Assembly: GCA_964531715.1 (NCBI GenBank) | Contig: CAZHEE010000004.1 | Span: 1 to 64,000 of the forward strand | Reading direction: 5' to 3' | DNA length: 64,000 bases | Source of the DNA: UBA1664 sp964531715 | GTDB taxonomy: Bacteria > Pseudomonadota > Alphaproteobacteria > Micavibrionales > UBA1664 | Shown here: piece after piece, positions 42,354 through 50,874 of the stretch | How the letters are laid out: the number at the start of each line of letters is the position of its first letter | Position numbering within the stretch: position 1 is the first letter of the stretch | Translations under genes and position numbers: made by a program | The notes under the pieces: model-generated | Databases searched by the model: none | Told to the model about the DNA's origin: nothing | What the model saw: only the letters and a program-made list of their open reading frames with translations

Positions 42354-43776
42354 GCTCTATCAAAGCCTCAACGATTAAAGCCATTTTGGACCCATGCGAC
42401 CCTTTAACCATAAGAATATCATTGTCTTTTATATCATTGATAACATGAGGTAAAAGCTCTTTTGAGTTTATTGCGTAAGCGCCTTGTTTTGATGAGGGTA
42501 AACTCTTATAGAGGTGCTTCATCATTTCTCCGCAACAATGCACAATATCTATATCAGCATCCATTATCGGCTCGCGCAAATCCTCATGATAATGTCGTGC
42601 ATTCTCCCCCAATTCCAGCATATCGCCCAGAATGACAATGCGCCGCCCTTCTTTTTCAGGGTGTATTGATTTAAGTATTTTTAAGGCGGCCTTGGTTGAA
42701 GTCGGTGAGGCGTTATAAGCTTCGTCAATTAAAGTGAATTTTCCACTATTGGAAAGATGAATAACGCTTCTTTCGCCGCGACCTGCAATCGGTTTGATTG
42801 TCGATAAATTATCCGCAGCCTTTAGTAAATTATAGCCTGCGAGCTTAACAGAAAGAAGTGCAGGTAAGCTATTCATCGCATGATGATTGCCTATAATGAA
42901 GAGATTATAATCTATAATATCATCCAAAAAACGAGCCTTCACACGCATGCCGTGTTCATGGGGGTGGATGTCCAGTAATTGCGCATCTGCCTTATCATGA
43001 TTGCCAAAACTATAGATATCCAGATTTTGTTTTTGGGCGTTATCGGCGAGCTGATTATAAAAATCATTATCGCGTGGCAGGATGGCTATGCCGCCCTTTT
43101 CCATACCGTTGAAAAGTTCAGATTTAGCATCAGAAATACCCTCTAACCCATTGTTAAAGTTTTCAATATGAGATTCAGATATCCATGTAATAATGGCAAT
43201 GGTTGGCTTAACTTGTTGTGAAAGGGGTGTAATTTCACCTGCAAAATTCATACCCACCTCAAAAATGCCGATTTCCGTTTCTTGTGGCATATTGGAAAGC
43301 GTGTATGGCACGCCAAGCATATTGTTGTAAGACTTGATGGATGAATGTGTAACGGCGTTAGACCCTTTGAAGGCTGTTGTCACCATATCACGTGTGCTTG
43401 TTTTTCCGACCGACCCGGTAATGCCGATGGAATGTTTGAGGTTTGCTCTCTCTTTCGCAAAGGCTCCTAAATCGCGCATTGCCTGAAGTGTGTCAGGCAC
43501 AATGATTTGGGGGAAAGGGCAATTTATCGGATGGTCGACAATTCCCGCAACCGCTCCACTCTCATAGGCTGCTTGAACAAAGTTATGACCGTCTTGTCCG
43601 CTTGTGCGGTATTTCTCGGTCTCTTTCTCAGGGCGAATGGCGATAAATAAATCACCTTTTTTGACTTCACGACTATCCATTTGAACCGATTGGATGTTCC
43701 AATCCGAATAACCGTGAAGTTTTCCGCGTGTTGCGTTGATAATGTCGTCTGCTGAAAAAAGTGTATTCTTACTCAT
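42337..43776 (-). CDS. murF: UDP-MurNAc-tripeptide:D-Ala-D-Ala ligase
   Basis: 479 residues with the Mur ligase plan. The ATP loop is GITGSVGKTSTRDM, the central domain has the FEVGMNFAGEI segment, and the C-terminal domain has YNASPTSTKAALKIL and GDMLELGENA. It adds D-Ala-D-Ala to UDP-MurNAc-tripeptide, the last cytoplasmic peptide step. Its start overlaps the murE stop by 4 bp. It ends the cluster; mraY, murD and ftsW do not follow. Confidence 0.96.
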   Translation of the reverse strand: MSKNTLFSADDIINATRGKLHGYSDWNIQSVQMDSREVKKGDLFIAIRPEKETEKYRTSGQDGHNFVQAAYESGAVAGIVDHPINCPFPQIIVPDTLQAMRDLGAFAKERANLKHSIGITGSVGKTSTRDMVTTAFKGSNAVTHSSIKSYNNMLGVPYTLSNMPQETEIGIFEVGMNFAGEITPLSQQVKPTIAIITWISESHIENFNNGLEGISDAKSELFNGMEKGGIAILPRDNDFYNQLADNAQKQNLDIYSFGNHDKADAQLLDIHPHEHGMRVKARFLDDIIDYNLFIIGNHHAMNSLPALLSVKLAGYNLLKAADNLSTIKPIAGRGERSVIHLSNSGKFTLIDEAYNASPTSTKAALKILKSIHPEKEGRRIVILGDMLELGENARHYHEDLREPIMDADIDIVHCCGEMMKHLYKSLPSSKQGAYAINSKELLPHVINDIKDNDILMVKGSHGSKMALIVEALIELNSPT

Positions 43777-45173
43777 ATATAAAGCTCTTTCATTGCTTTA
43801 ACTGTCTCTTTTAAGTCATTGAAAGGAATGATTTTATTGCCGACTATTTGACCTTCTTCATGTCCTTTGCCCGTGACGGCCATAACATCGCCTGTTTCCA
43901 TGATTTCTACTGCAGTTTTGATTGCTTGTGCGCGGTTACTAATTTCAAGGGCGTTAGGACAGGTGACCATAATGTCTCTGCGTATAACTGCAGGGTCTTC
44001 ACCGCGGGGGTTATCGTCTGTGACAATGACTTTATCCGCATATTTTGCCGCGGCCTCGCCCATTAAAGGACGCTTGCCTTTATCGCGATCGCCGCCTGCA
44101 CCGAAAACGCAAATCAGCTTGCCTTCAACATGTGGCCTAAGCGCGATGAGTAACTTCTCAAGCGCATCGGGCGTGTGGGCATAGTCAATATAGGCCGCGC
44201 GGTTTTGGTAATTCGCCGCAAGCTCAACCCGTCCGCTCACACCTTTAAGCAAGGGAATAACTTTCCAGATTTCATCAAATTCAAGCCCGAGAGCGAGACA
44301 ACATCCCACAGCGCAAAGAACATTATAGGCTTGAAACAAACCGATAAGAGGCAGAGTGACAGCATATGTTTGCCCCTCATAGCCGACCTCAATATCTTGC
44401 CCTGACCCGTGGGGTTTTTGTGATATCAAGCAAATATCGGCATTATCTTTTTGTCCATAAGTAAGACAATTCAAGTGGGTAATTTTTCGACCCCAATCAT
44501 CGTCACTATTAATGACAGCCAAACCGTTATGAGGCAAAATCTCTGTAAAAAGGCGATGTTTTGCCTCAAAATAATTGTCCATGGTTTTATGATAATCAAG
44601 GTGATCCTGACTGAGATTAGTAAACGCCGCAATTTTCAACCTGACCCTATCCAATCGATATTGTGACAGCCCGTGAGAAGAGGCCTCCATTACCAAATGG
44701 TTGAAGCCATGTTTTTTTAAATCCGCAAGTAAGCCATGAAGTTTCGCAGGGTCAGGCGTTGTCAATGTTTCAACCGCGTCCATACCTTTCGCTTTCAATC
44801 CTAAAGTCCCAATTGAGGCGGCTTTATGGCTCATAAGTTCTAGTATTTGCCGCACAAAATCGGCAACGGATGTTTTACCATTTGTGCCGGTGACAGCGAT
44901 AATATTTTCAGGCTGATCCTTGTAAAACGCCGCGCAGGCTAAGGCATAATCACGGCGCGCATTGTCACTTTTTATAAGTGTTATTTTATCAGTAACTTGC
45001 GTTTCTTTCTCTGTTAAAATGTGGCTGGCGCCGTTTTTGATGGCTTGCCCGATAAAATCATAACCATCATGGTGAACGCCCGGTAAGGCGGCGAAAAGCC
45101 AGCCTTGTTTAACTGCGCGGCTATCTGCCGTCACGCCTTTTATCTTTAAAATAAAGCTGAAATCATCCATCAA
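43773..45173 (-). CDS. murE: UDP-MurNAc-L-Ala-D-Glu:meso-DAP ligase
   Basis: 466 residues. The ATP loop is AVTGTNGKTSVADF, the carbamylated-Lys/central region includes LVMEASSHGLSQYRLD, and the amino-acid specificity motif DNPR occurs in TDDNPRGEDP, which marks meso-diaminopimelate rather than lysine ligases. It adds the third stem-peptide residue. It overlaps ftsI and murF by 4 bp at either end, so ftsI-murE-murF form a coupled run. Confidence 0.97.
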   Translation of the reverse strand: MMDDFSFILKIKGVTADSRAVKQGWLFAALPGVHHDGYDFIGQAIKNGASHILTEKETQVTDKITLIKSDNARRDYALACAAFYKDQPENIIAVTGTNGKTSVADFVRQILELMSHKAASIGTLGLKAKGMDAVETLTTPDPAKLHGLLADLKKHGFNHLVMEASSHGLSQYRLDRVRLKIAAFTNLSQDHLDYHKTMDNYFEAKHRLFTEILPHNGLAVINSDDDWGRKITHLNCLTYGQKDNADICLISQKPHGSGQDIEVGYEGQTYAVTLPLIGLFQAYNVLCAVGCCLALGLEFDEIWKVIPLLKGVSGRVELAANYQNRAAYIDYAHTPDALEKLLIALRPHVEGKLICVFGAGGDRDKGKRPLMGEAAAKYADKVIVTDDNPRGEDPAVIRRDIMVTCPNALEISNRAQAIKTAVEIMETGDVMAVTGKGHEEGQIVGNKIIPFNDLKETVKAMKELYI

Positions 45174-46885
45174 TAACTAAAACTCGCAGGGTTAAATAGG
45201 GGTTCATTCTGCTTTAAATAGCGGTCGAGCCCAGCGGTTAAATTTTGATTTTGCGTGTCAGGGGCAAGCCCTAGAATCCGCACCATATCGGCGATAATCT
45301 GTCCAGCCGCAGGTGCCGCAGTCCATCCACCTGTGGCATAACCATGGGTTTCGCTCGTGCCTTTCGGCTCATCCAAAATGACAAGAACGGCGTAACGTGG
45401 GTCATGCGCCGGAAAAACACTGATAAAGGATGAGAGAAGCTTGTCGCTGTCATAGCCACCTTGCGCCGAGACTTTCTCGGATGTACCTGTCTTACCACCG
45501 ATATGATAACCCTGAATGTCTGCCTGCGCCCCTGACCCATGTGTAACATTCAGGCGGAGGAGCTGCCGCATTTTATGCGCGGTTGATGCGGAAAGGATGC
45601 GCCGCTCAATTTTATCATCTGTATCATTGTGATGCAGTGCAAATCGTAACGGCATCATGCGCCCGCCATTCGCTACCGCCGCTGTGGCCTGCAAAACATG
45701 AAGGGGTGACACGGCAATCCCATGCCCGTAAGAGGCGGTAAGCGTATTAATGTCGCGCCAAGGAGAGGGGATGAGCGGCCTGCTTAATGCAGGGAAGTCG
45801 GCTGAGACCTTTTGAGTTAATCCCAAATCGGCGTAAAAATCTTTCATGGTTTTTGTGCCAATGGTTTGCCCCATGAGGGCGGAACCGATATTGGATGAAT
45901 GAATAAAGACCTCGGGCAGGGTCAGTATACGCTTTTCTGCATGAAAATCGCGAATGGTAAAACGCCCCTGCTTGAGCGGTTCGGTTGCATCAAAACTTGC
46001 CGCAAAAGGGTTATTATTGGTCTCAATATAATTTGCGGTTGAGAATATTTTGAAAGTCGATCCCATCTCGTAAACGCCTAGGGCGAAACGATTAAAACGC
46101 GCAGTCGCCTTCGCTTTATTGGCGTGATGCGGGTCAAAATCGGGGAGAGAGACTGCGGCCAGAACATCACCATTTTGAATGTCGATAATGCCGCCGGTGG
46201 CGCCCACTGCGCTAAAGCGTTCCATCACATTTTTTAAATTTTTACGAAGTGCATGTTGCAGGCGAATATCCATGGCCAGTTTTAGTGGCTCCCCCCCACG
46301 GCGCAGTTGGTCATTATAATGCAGTTCCAAACCTGCCAAACCTTCACCGTCAAGTGAGGTGTAGCCCAAGATATGCGCGGCCTGCCGTCCTTGCGGGTAA
46401 AAACGTCGGGTTTCCCTGCGAAAGGCCAATCCAGGCGAGCCGAGGGCATTAATGTGATAATGTTCTTCAGGCGTGATGCCGCGCTTTATCCAAACAAAGC
46501 GTGTGTTCTTATCCAATTTCTGCGCAACATCATCAATTTTTAAAATAGATTCAAGGCGTTGCGCGATATAGTTTTTGTTTTCAATGAGTTTCGGGTCGGC
46601 ATAAAGGGATGAGACGGGCAGGCTGCTTGCCAATAACACACCATTGCGATCAATAATATCGGCACGGCTTGTAATCTTTTCCGCAAGAGAAATATTTTGG
46701 GGAGGGACACTTTCATATGAAACTTGTATCAGGCTGACATCAAACAGGCGAATGATAAGAAGTGCCATCATAATAACAGTCAGGCTACGTACGATTTTCA
46801 GACGCGCCTGAGCGGTTGAAACGGTCTCACCTTTGACTGATATCAAGCGGTTAAGGTAAGTGTTCAAGCTCTTTAAAACTTTCAT
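45170..46885 (-). CDS. ftsI: Division transpeptidase FtsI (PBP3)
   Basis: 571 residues with one membrane anchor (about 32-54). The class B PBP pedestal has IIDRNGVLLASSLPVSSLYA, and the transpeptidase domain has STFK (catalytic Ser276), SSN (in IHSSNIGSALM) and KTGTS followed by EKVSAQGGYDSDKLLSSF. It crosslinks septal peptidoglycan together with FtsW. Three bases separate it from ftsL, and it overlaps murE. The C-terminus is short, without PASTA domains. Confidence 0.96.
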   Translation of the reverse strand: MKVLKSLNTYLNRLISVKGETVSTAQARLKIVRSLTVIMMALLIIRLFDVSLIQVSYESVPPQNISLAEKITSRADIIDRNGVLLASSLPVSSLYADPKLIENKNYIAQRLESILKIDDVAQKLDKNTRFVWIKRGITPEEHYHINALGSPGLAFRRETRRFYPQGRQAAHILGYTSLDGEGLAGLELHYNDQLRRGGEPLKLAMDIRLQHALRKNLKNVMERFSAVGATGGIIDIQNGDVLAAVSLPDFDPHHANKAKATARFNRFALGVYEMGSTFKIFSTANYIETNNNPFAASFDATEPLKQGRFTIRDFHAEKRILTLPEVFIHSSNIGSALMGQTIGTKTMKDFYADLGLTQKVSADFPALSRPLIPSPWRDINTLTASYGHGIAVSPLHVLQATAAVANGGRMMPLRFALHHNDTDDKIERRILSASTAHKMRQLLRLNVTHGSGAQADIQGYHIGGKTGTSEKVSAQGGYDSDKLLSSFISVFPAHDPRYAVLVILDEPKGTSETHGYATGGWTAAPAAGQIIADMVRILGLAPDTQNQNLTAGLDRYLKQNEPLFNPASFSY

Positions 46886-46888
46886 CGC

Positions 46889-47356
46889 TTAACCCCCGAT
46901 TTTATCAAGCAGGCTTGAAAAATCATTGGTTTTCACCTCGTTTTTTGTCCTAGCGGGTGTAGGCGTTTGAATCTCTGGCGCTTTCGGTTTTGCGCGAAAA
47001 CTCGCCTGATAAATGGGTTTAGCGCGCGGTCTAACGGAATGCGCCGATTGCATGTCATGCATGGTTTCAAATTGTGAAAAAGAAACGGGCGTGACTGGAT
47101 TAGAGGGTGTGTTCAAAACCTGTTTTTCAGGGATCGCGGCGGCTATTTCGGCTATTCTTGCGGGGCGGGTAAGATAGGCCAATTCGGCTTCTAACGCTTT
47201 AATCTCGCTATATTTCTGTTGAATATCTTGAGAAGAGGTTTTCACGCGTTTTTGCGTCTCGTAACTTTTCTGGCTAACGACAACAAGCGATACACCGGAA
47301 GCAATTACGCAAAAACACAAAAATATTATAATGTTGTACTGGCGTATTAAAGTCAT
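46889..47356 (-). CDS. ftsL: FtsL-like cell division protein
   Basis: 155 residues. A short basic N-terminus and one membrane helix (about 8-28) precede a periplasmic coiled coil (KTSSQDIQQKYSEIKALEAEL) and a PARIAEIAAAI segment, the layout of FtsL. After residue about 85 it continues with a long Pro/Lys-rich tail, longer than in gammaproteobacterial FtsL. It links FtsB/FtsQ-type partners to FtsWI at the division site. Identification relies on position between rsmH and ftsI as well as topology. It overlaps rsmH by 4 bp. Confidence 0.85.
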   Translation of the reverse strand: MTLIRQYNIIIFLCFCVIASGVSLVVVSQKSYETQKRVKTSSQDIQQKYSEIKALEAELAYLTRPARIAEIAAAIPEKQVLNTPSNPVTPVSFSQFETMHDMQSAHSVRPRAKPIYQASFRAKPKAPEIQTPTPARTKNEVKTNDFSSLLDKIGG

Positions 47357-48279
47357 GAATCAACTTCCGTTCGGATGGCACTGCGTAACTTGGCGGATCG
47401 TGCCCTGCTATTTATTATGGCTTCTTCGCGAGAAGCCTTCAAGACTTTCCTTTGGATAAGTCTGAAAGGGTGATTATCTTTTTCCGGACTTTCCGAGGCA
47501 TATTTATTGACGGCCTTTTGAGGGCTGGTGTGGTCTTTCAAGAAATTTTTGACGATCCGATCTTCGAGAGAGTGGAAGGTCACAACCACCAACCGTCCAT
47601 TCGGTTTCAGGATTTTAACGGAGGCCTCAAGCGCGCGCTCAAGCTCGCCCAGCTCATCATTCACCGCGACGCGAAGCGCCTGAAACGTGCGCGTGGCAGG
47701 ATGGATTTTGTCACCCCATTTACGCGGAATGGTTTCCTCAATGAGGGTTGCAAGTTCCAAGGTTGTTTGAATTGGTTTTTCCGCCATTTTGTTTTTAATT
47801 GCCTTGGCAATACGGCGGGATTGGCGTTCTTCGCCATAACGGTAAATCAGATTGGCGAGCTCTTCTTCAGTGCTTTCGTCAATAAGTTCTGCTGCGCTCA
47901 TACCACCACCCATCCGCATATCAAGCGGGCCGTCCCGCATGAAAGAAAAACCGCGTTCCGCCTGATCGATTTGCATGGATGACACGCCAATATCAAGCAC
48001 AAAACCGTCAACTTTTTCATTTATAAGAGTTTCGACATCGCCAAAACGCCCTTGAATAAGTGTGAGGCGCGGGTCGTATTCTTTCACCAAAAAATGACCG
48101 TTTTCAATTGCTGTCGGGTCACGATCAATCGCAATAACGTTGCAATTCGCCTTATTCAAAATGGCTTTCGTATAGCCGCCGGCACCAAAAGTGCCATCAA
48201 TATAGGTCGCCCCTTTTTGGGGCTGTAAAGTCTCCAAAACCTCATTCAACATGACAGGAATGTGGGGTTGTTTGCTCAT
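47353..48279 (-). CDS. rsmH: 16S rRNA m4C1402 methyltransferase
   Basis: 308 residues with the RsmH (MraW) signatures HIPVMLNEVLETLQP, YIDGTFGAGGYTKAIL (SAM loop), LDIGVSSMQIDQAERGFSF and FHSLEDRIVKNFL. It methylates N4 of C1402 in 16S rRNA. It overlaps mraZ upstream and ftsL downstream by 4 bp each, the canonical beginning of the division and cell-wall cluster. Confidence 0.97.
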   Translation of the reverse strand: MSKQPHIPVMLNEVLETLQPQKGATYIDGTFGAGGYTKAILNKANCNVIAIDRDPTAIENGHFLVKEYDPRLTLIQGRFGDVETLINEKVDGFVLDIGVSSMQIDQAERGFSFMRDGPLDMRMGGGMSAAELIDESTEEELANLIYRYGEERQSRRIAKAIKNKMAEKPIQTTLELATLIEETIPRKWGDKIHPATRTFQALRVAVNDELGELERALEASVKILKPNGRLVVVTFHSLEDRIVKNFLKDHTSPQKAVNKYASESPEKDNHPFRLIQRKVLKASREEAIINSRARSAKLRSAIRTEVDS

Positions 48280-48734
48280 GTTTCACTCTTCTGAGGAAGG
48301 GTGAGGGATTGTGTTTTAATCACTGATTTTGAAGACTTTTTGTGGGCTAATAATTTCTCAGGTGACCAAATTTGGAAGGTTTTCCCCAATCCGACAAAGG
48401 CCACTTTGTCACTGATATCGGCATGCTCTGCCATAGCGGTTGGCAGTGTTATACGACCTTCACCATCAAAGGCAAGTTGAACGGATTCACCAAACAAGGT
48501 CGCGGCAAAAGCATCATAATCATCGGAAAAAAAATCGTAATGGCTCTCAACACGGTTCGCTAATGTTTCCATCATGCGCATGCTGATCCCTTCGATGGCC
48601 TCATGTTTATGAGAGGGAAACAGGATAGTACCCTGAAAGCCATCTTCACCCAATAAGGTACGATAAGATGCAGGAACGGACACGCGGCCTTTCTTATCAA
48701 TCCTGTTTTCAAATGTTGAGAGAAATAGCCCCAT
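48276..48734 (-). CDS. mraZ: Transcriptional regulator MraZ
   Basis: 152 residues from the ATG at 48734, which has an AAGGG ribosome binding site 7-8 nt upstream; a GTG 15 bp earlier is rejected. Two AbrB-like SpoVT domains are visible: FENRIDKKGRVSVPASYRTL and LAFDGEGRITLPTAMAEHAD. MraZ binds TGGGA-type direct repeats upstream of its own gene and represses the division cluster in E. coli. Four such repeats lie 91-126 bp upstream here, so autoregulation is likely. Confidence 0.95.
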   Translation of the reverse strand: MGLFLSTFENRIDKKGRVSVPASYRTLLGEDGFQGTILFPSHKHEAIEGISMRMMETLANRVESHYDFFSDDYDAFAATLFGESVQLAFDGEGRITLPTAMAEHADISDKVAFVGLGKTFQIWSPEKLLAHKKSSKSVIKTQSLTLPQKSET

Positions 48735-48780
48735 TGCAACCCTTTTCACGGTTTATAGTGTGAGGAAAATCGCACTAAAA

Positions 48781-48818
48781 ATTTATGAGGGTAATTAACT
48801 AAAACCACCCTCATAAAT
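48781..48818 (-). promoter_or_regulatory. Long inverted repeat upstream of mraZ
   Basis: Perfect 12-bp arms (atttatgagggt/accctcataaat) with a 14-nt loop lie 47 bp upstream of the mraZ ATG. On the minus strand the stem runs into TTTTAG, giving a terminator-like or attenuator-like shape. A possible promoter (TTTAGT, 16 bp, TATAAA) lies between hairpin and gene, in which case the hairpin would be upstream of transcription. Confidence 0.6.
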
Positions 48819-48824
48819 CATGTG

Positions 48825-48860
48825 TGGATATATATGGGATAGCATGGGATGATATGGGAT
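48825..48860 (+). promoter_or_regulatory. MraZ-box array (four 10-bp direct repeats)
   Basis: TGGAT at 48825 and TGGGAT at 48835, 48845 and 48855 recur with an exact 10-bp period, i.e. TGGGA followed by 5-nt spacers. This is the arrangement bound by MraZ in E. coli. The array is in the divergent mraZ-pntAA gap, about equally far from both genes. Confidence 0.8.
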
Positions 48861-48974
48861 GTCAAATTTTTTCGTACTTTAAATACAAATAAAAAAGGAT
48901 TGTTATCGGTACACCTCTTCACAAAAACCGCATTTCATCCTATTGTGGCATCATAAATTATCAGGGATATAGTC

Positions 48975-50195
48975 ATGACAATCACGATTGCCGTTTTAAA
49001 AGAAACCCATACCAATGAGCCGCGTGTTGCCGCCATTCCCGAAACGGTGAAGAAGCTAACTGCCATTGGTGCGCAAGTGATTATCACAAAAAATGCGGGT
49101 GAGCAGGCGGCCTATCCTGACGAGGATTATAAGCAAGCGGGCGCAAGCCTTGTTGCCGCGAATGAGGTTGCGGTTGTAAAGGCTGATGTTATCTTTTGTA
49201 TTCGTGCGCCTGAGGCCGCGATTGTTGCCAAGATGAAAAAAGGCGCAAGTATCATTGGCGGCCTATCGCCTTTCTCATTTGCTGAAATTGCACACGCCTA
49301 TGAAAAGGCAGGTGTAACCGCGCTGGCGATGGAATTGATGCCCCGTATTACACGGGCTCAAAATATGGATATTTTATCTTCCCAATCAAACCTGACAGGC
49401 TATCAGGCGGTGATAGAGGCGGCAGGGGCGTTCAATCGCGCTTTCCCGATGATGATGACCGCGGCGGGTACAATTGCCCCGGCAAAAGTTTTTATCATGG
49501 GGGTTGGCGTGGCTGGATTACAGGCGATAGCAACCGCGCGGCGTCTGGGCGCAAGTGTTTCCGCAACGGATGTACGTCTTGCCACGAAAGAACAAGTGGA
49601 GTCGCTTGGCGCAAAATTTGTCTTTGTTGATGATGAGGAAGCGCGTGAGGCCGAAACCGCCGGTGGTTATGCCAAGGAAATGTCTGCCGCTTATAAGAAA
49701 AAGCAGGCGGAGCTGACTGCCGAGACGATTAAGAAACAGGACATTGTGATTACAACCGCTCTCATACCCGGTCGCCCTGCGCCTGTGCTTGTGACCGAGG
49801 ATATGGTAAAAACCATGAGGGCCGGGTCAGTCATCGTTGACCTCGCCGCGCCTATGGGCGGGAATTGTCCGTTGACTGAGCCTGACAAGGTTGTTGTAAA
49901 GCATGGGGTGACCATTATCGGGCAGACCAATATGGCAGGGCATGTCGCAACGGATGCCTCGGCCCTGTTTGCGCGAAATTTACTGAATTTCGTGACTCTT
50001 GTCTACGATAAGGAAAAGGGAACGCTTGATTATACGAAAGATGAGGATATTACCCGTCCGATAACCCTTCTTTCAAACGGTAAGCCTGTCCATGACTTGG
50101 TAAAAGTAAAACCGACAAAAGCAAAAGCTACGCCTAAGAAAAAACCGGCGAAAAAAGCAACAGCAAAGAAAACAGCGGTAAAGAAGGGAAAATGA
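48975..50195 (+). CDS. pntAA: NAD(P) transhydrogenase subunit alpha 1
   Basis: 406 residues forming the NAD(H)-binding domain I of proton-translocating transhydrogenase. TIAVLKETHTNEPRVAAIPE, the RITRAQNMDILSSQSNLTGY loop and the nucleotide fold GVGVAGLQAIATARRLGASV are characteristic. The split into separate alpha 1 and alpha 2 chains is usual in Alphaproteobacteria. Unusually, the protein ends in about 28 residues of almost only Lys, Ala, Thr and Pro. The complex couples hydride transfer from NADH to NADP to proton entry. Its stop overlaps an SGNH hydrolase gene. Confidence 0.96.
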   Translation: MTITIAVLKETHTNEPRVAAIPETVKKLTAIGAQVIITKNAGEQAAYPDEDYKQAGASLVAANEVAVVKADVIFCIRAPEAAIVAKMKKGASIIGGLSPFSFAEIAHAYEKAGVTALAMELMPRITRAQNMDILSSQSNLTGYQAVIEAAGAFNRAFPMMMTAAGTIAPAKVFIMGVGVAGLQAIATARRLGASVSATDVRLATKEQVESLGAKFVFVDDEEAREAETAGGYAKEMSAAYKKKQAELTAETIKKQDIVITTALIPGRPAPVLVTEDMVKTMRAGSVIVDLAAPMGGNCPLTEPDKVVVKHGVTIIGQTNMAGHVATDASALFARNLLNFVTLVYDKEKGTLDYTKDEDITRPITLLSNGKPVHDLVKVKPTKAKATPKKKPAKKATAKKTAVKKGK

Positions 50196-50869
50196 CTGAC
50201 TTGAAAATTACACATCAAATGCCTGAGGGTACGAAAACTATTGCATGCCTAGGGGACAGCATCACTGCAGGAGCGTGTGATGAGGAAGGTTTAGGGTGGA
50301 CTGCTCGTTTAAATCAACTGTTTGCACAAAGAAAGCCGATGGATTACTGGGTTCAATCCTGTGGTATAAGCGGGGATACAGTTATTGATGCTTGGCATAA
50401 TCTTATTGGGCAAGTCAGACACATTAACCCTGAAATTTTACTCATAAAAATTGGGGTGAATGATGTCTGCATTCGTGAAGGAATTGAGCCAGAGAGTTTT
50501 CAGGTTAGCCGTGCTGATCGCCTAAATATGTGGATAAAAATACTAACGTTCGCGAAAGCGAATTTTGAACATGTTTTTGTCATTTGTCCTCTTCCAATCG
50601 AAACAGATCTTATTCGTTTTAAAGCTTGGGAGAATGATGCGGCAGGTCAAACATCATTCCGCTATGAGCAAGAAACAATTCAAATTTACAATGATGATAT
50701 ACAAAATCTTTGTAAAAAGCATGAGATTCCTTGCCTATCCTTATTTAAAAAATGGACTTCTTTAAGTAATTTGCCAGACTATTATGCAGATGGGTTACAT
50801 CCGAATGCCAAAGGTCATCAGCTTTTGGCAGAAGATATTTTTCAATTTCTAAAAGAAAGAGGGTTGTAA
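50192..50869 (+). CDS. SGNH/GDSL-family hydrolase
   Basis: 225 residues with SGNH blocks in order: TIACLGDSITAG (Ser23), SGISGDTV (Gly), IKIGVNDVC (Asn) and DGLHPNAKGHQLLA (Asp and His). No signal peptide, so probably cytosolic. Such enzymes are esterases or lipases; the substrate cannot be told from sequence. It overlaps the pntAA stop by 4 bp and is followed after 5 bp by a divergent paralogue. Both separate pntAA from pntAB, so they look like an insertion into the operon. Confidence 0.88.
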   Translation: MTDLKITHQMPEGTKTIACLGDSITAGACDEEGLGWTARLNQLFAQRKPMDYWVQSCGISGDTVIDAWHNLIGQVRHINPEILLIKIGVNDVCIREGIEPESFQVSRADRLNMWIKILTFAKANFEHVFVICPLPIETDLIRFKAWENDAAGQTSFRYEQETIQIYNDDIQNLCKKHEIPCLSLFKKWTSLSNLPDYYADGLHPNAKGHQLLAEDIFQFLKERGL

Positions 50870-50874
50870 TTTAT

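Noticed and set aside
47452..47982. 176-codon open frame opposite rsmH
   Set aside because: RsmH is certain on the minus strand; this frame has no family features.
48821..48860. Possible CRISPR or satellite repeat
   Set aside because: Units are 10 bp with TGGGA cores upstream of mraZ, which is explained by MraZ binding sites.
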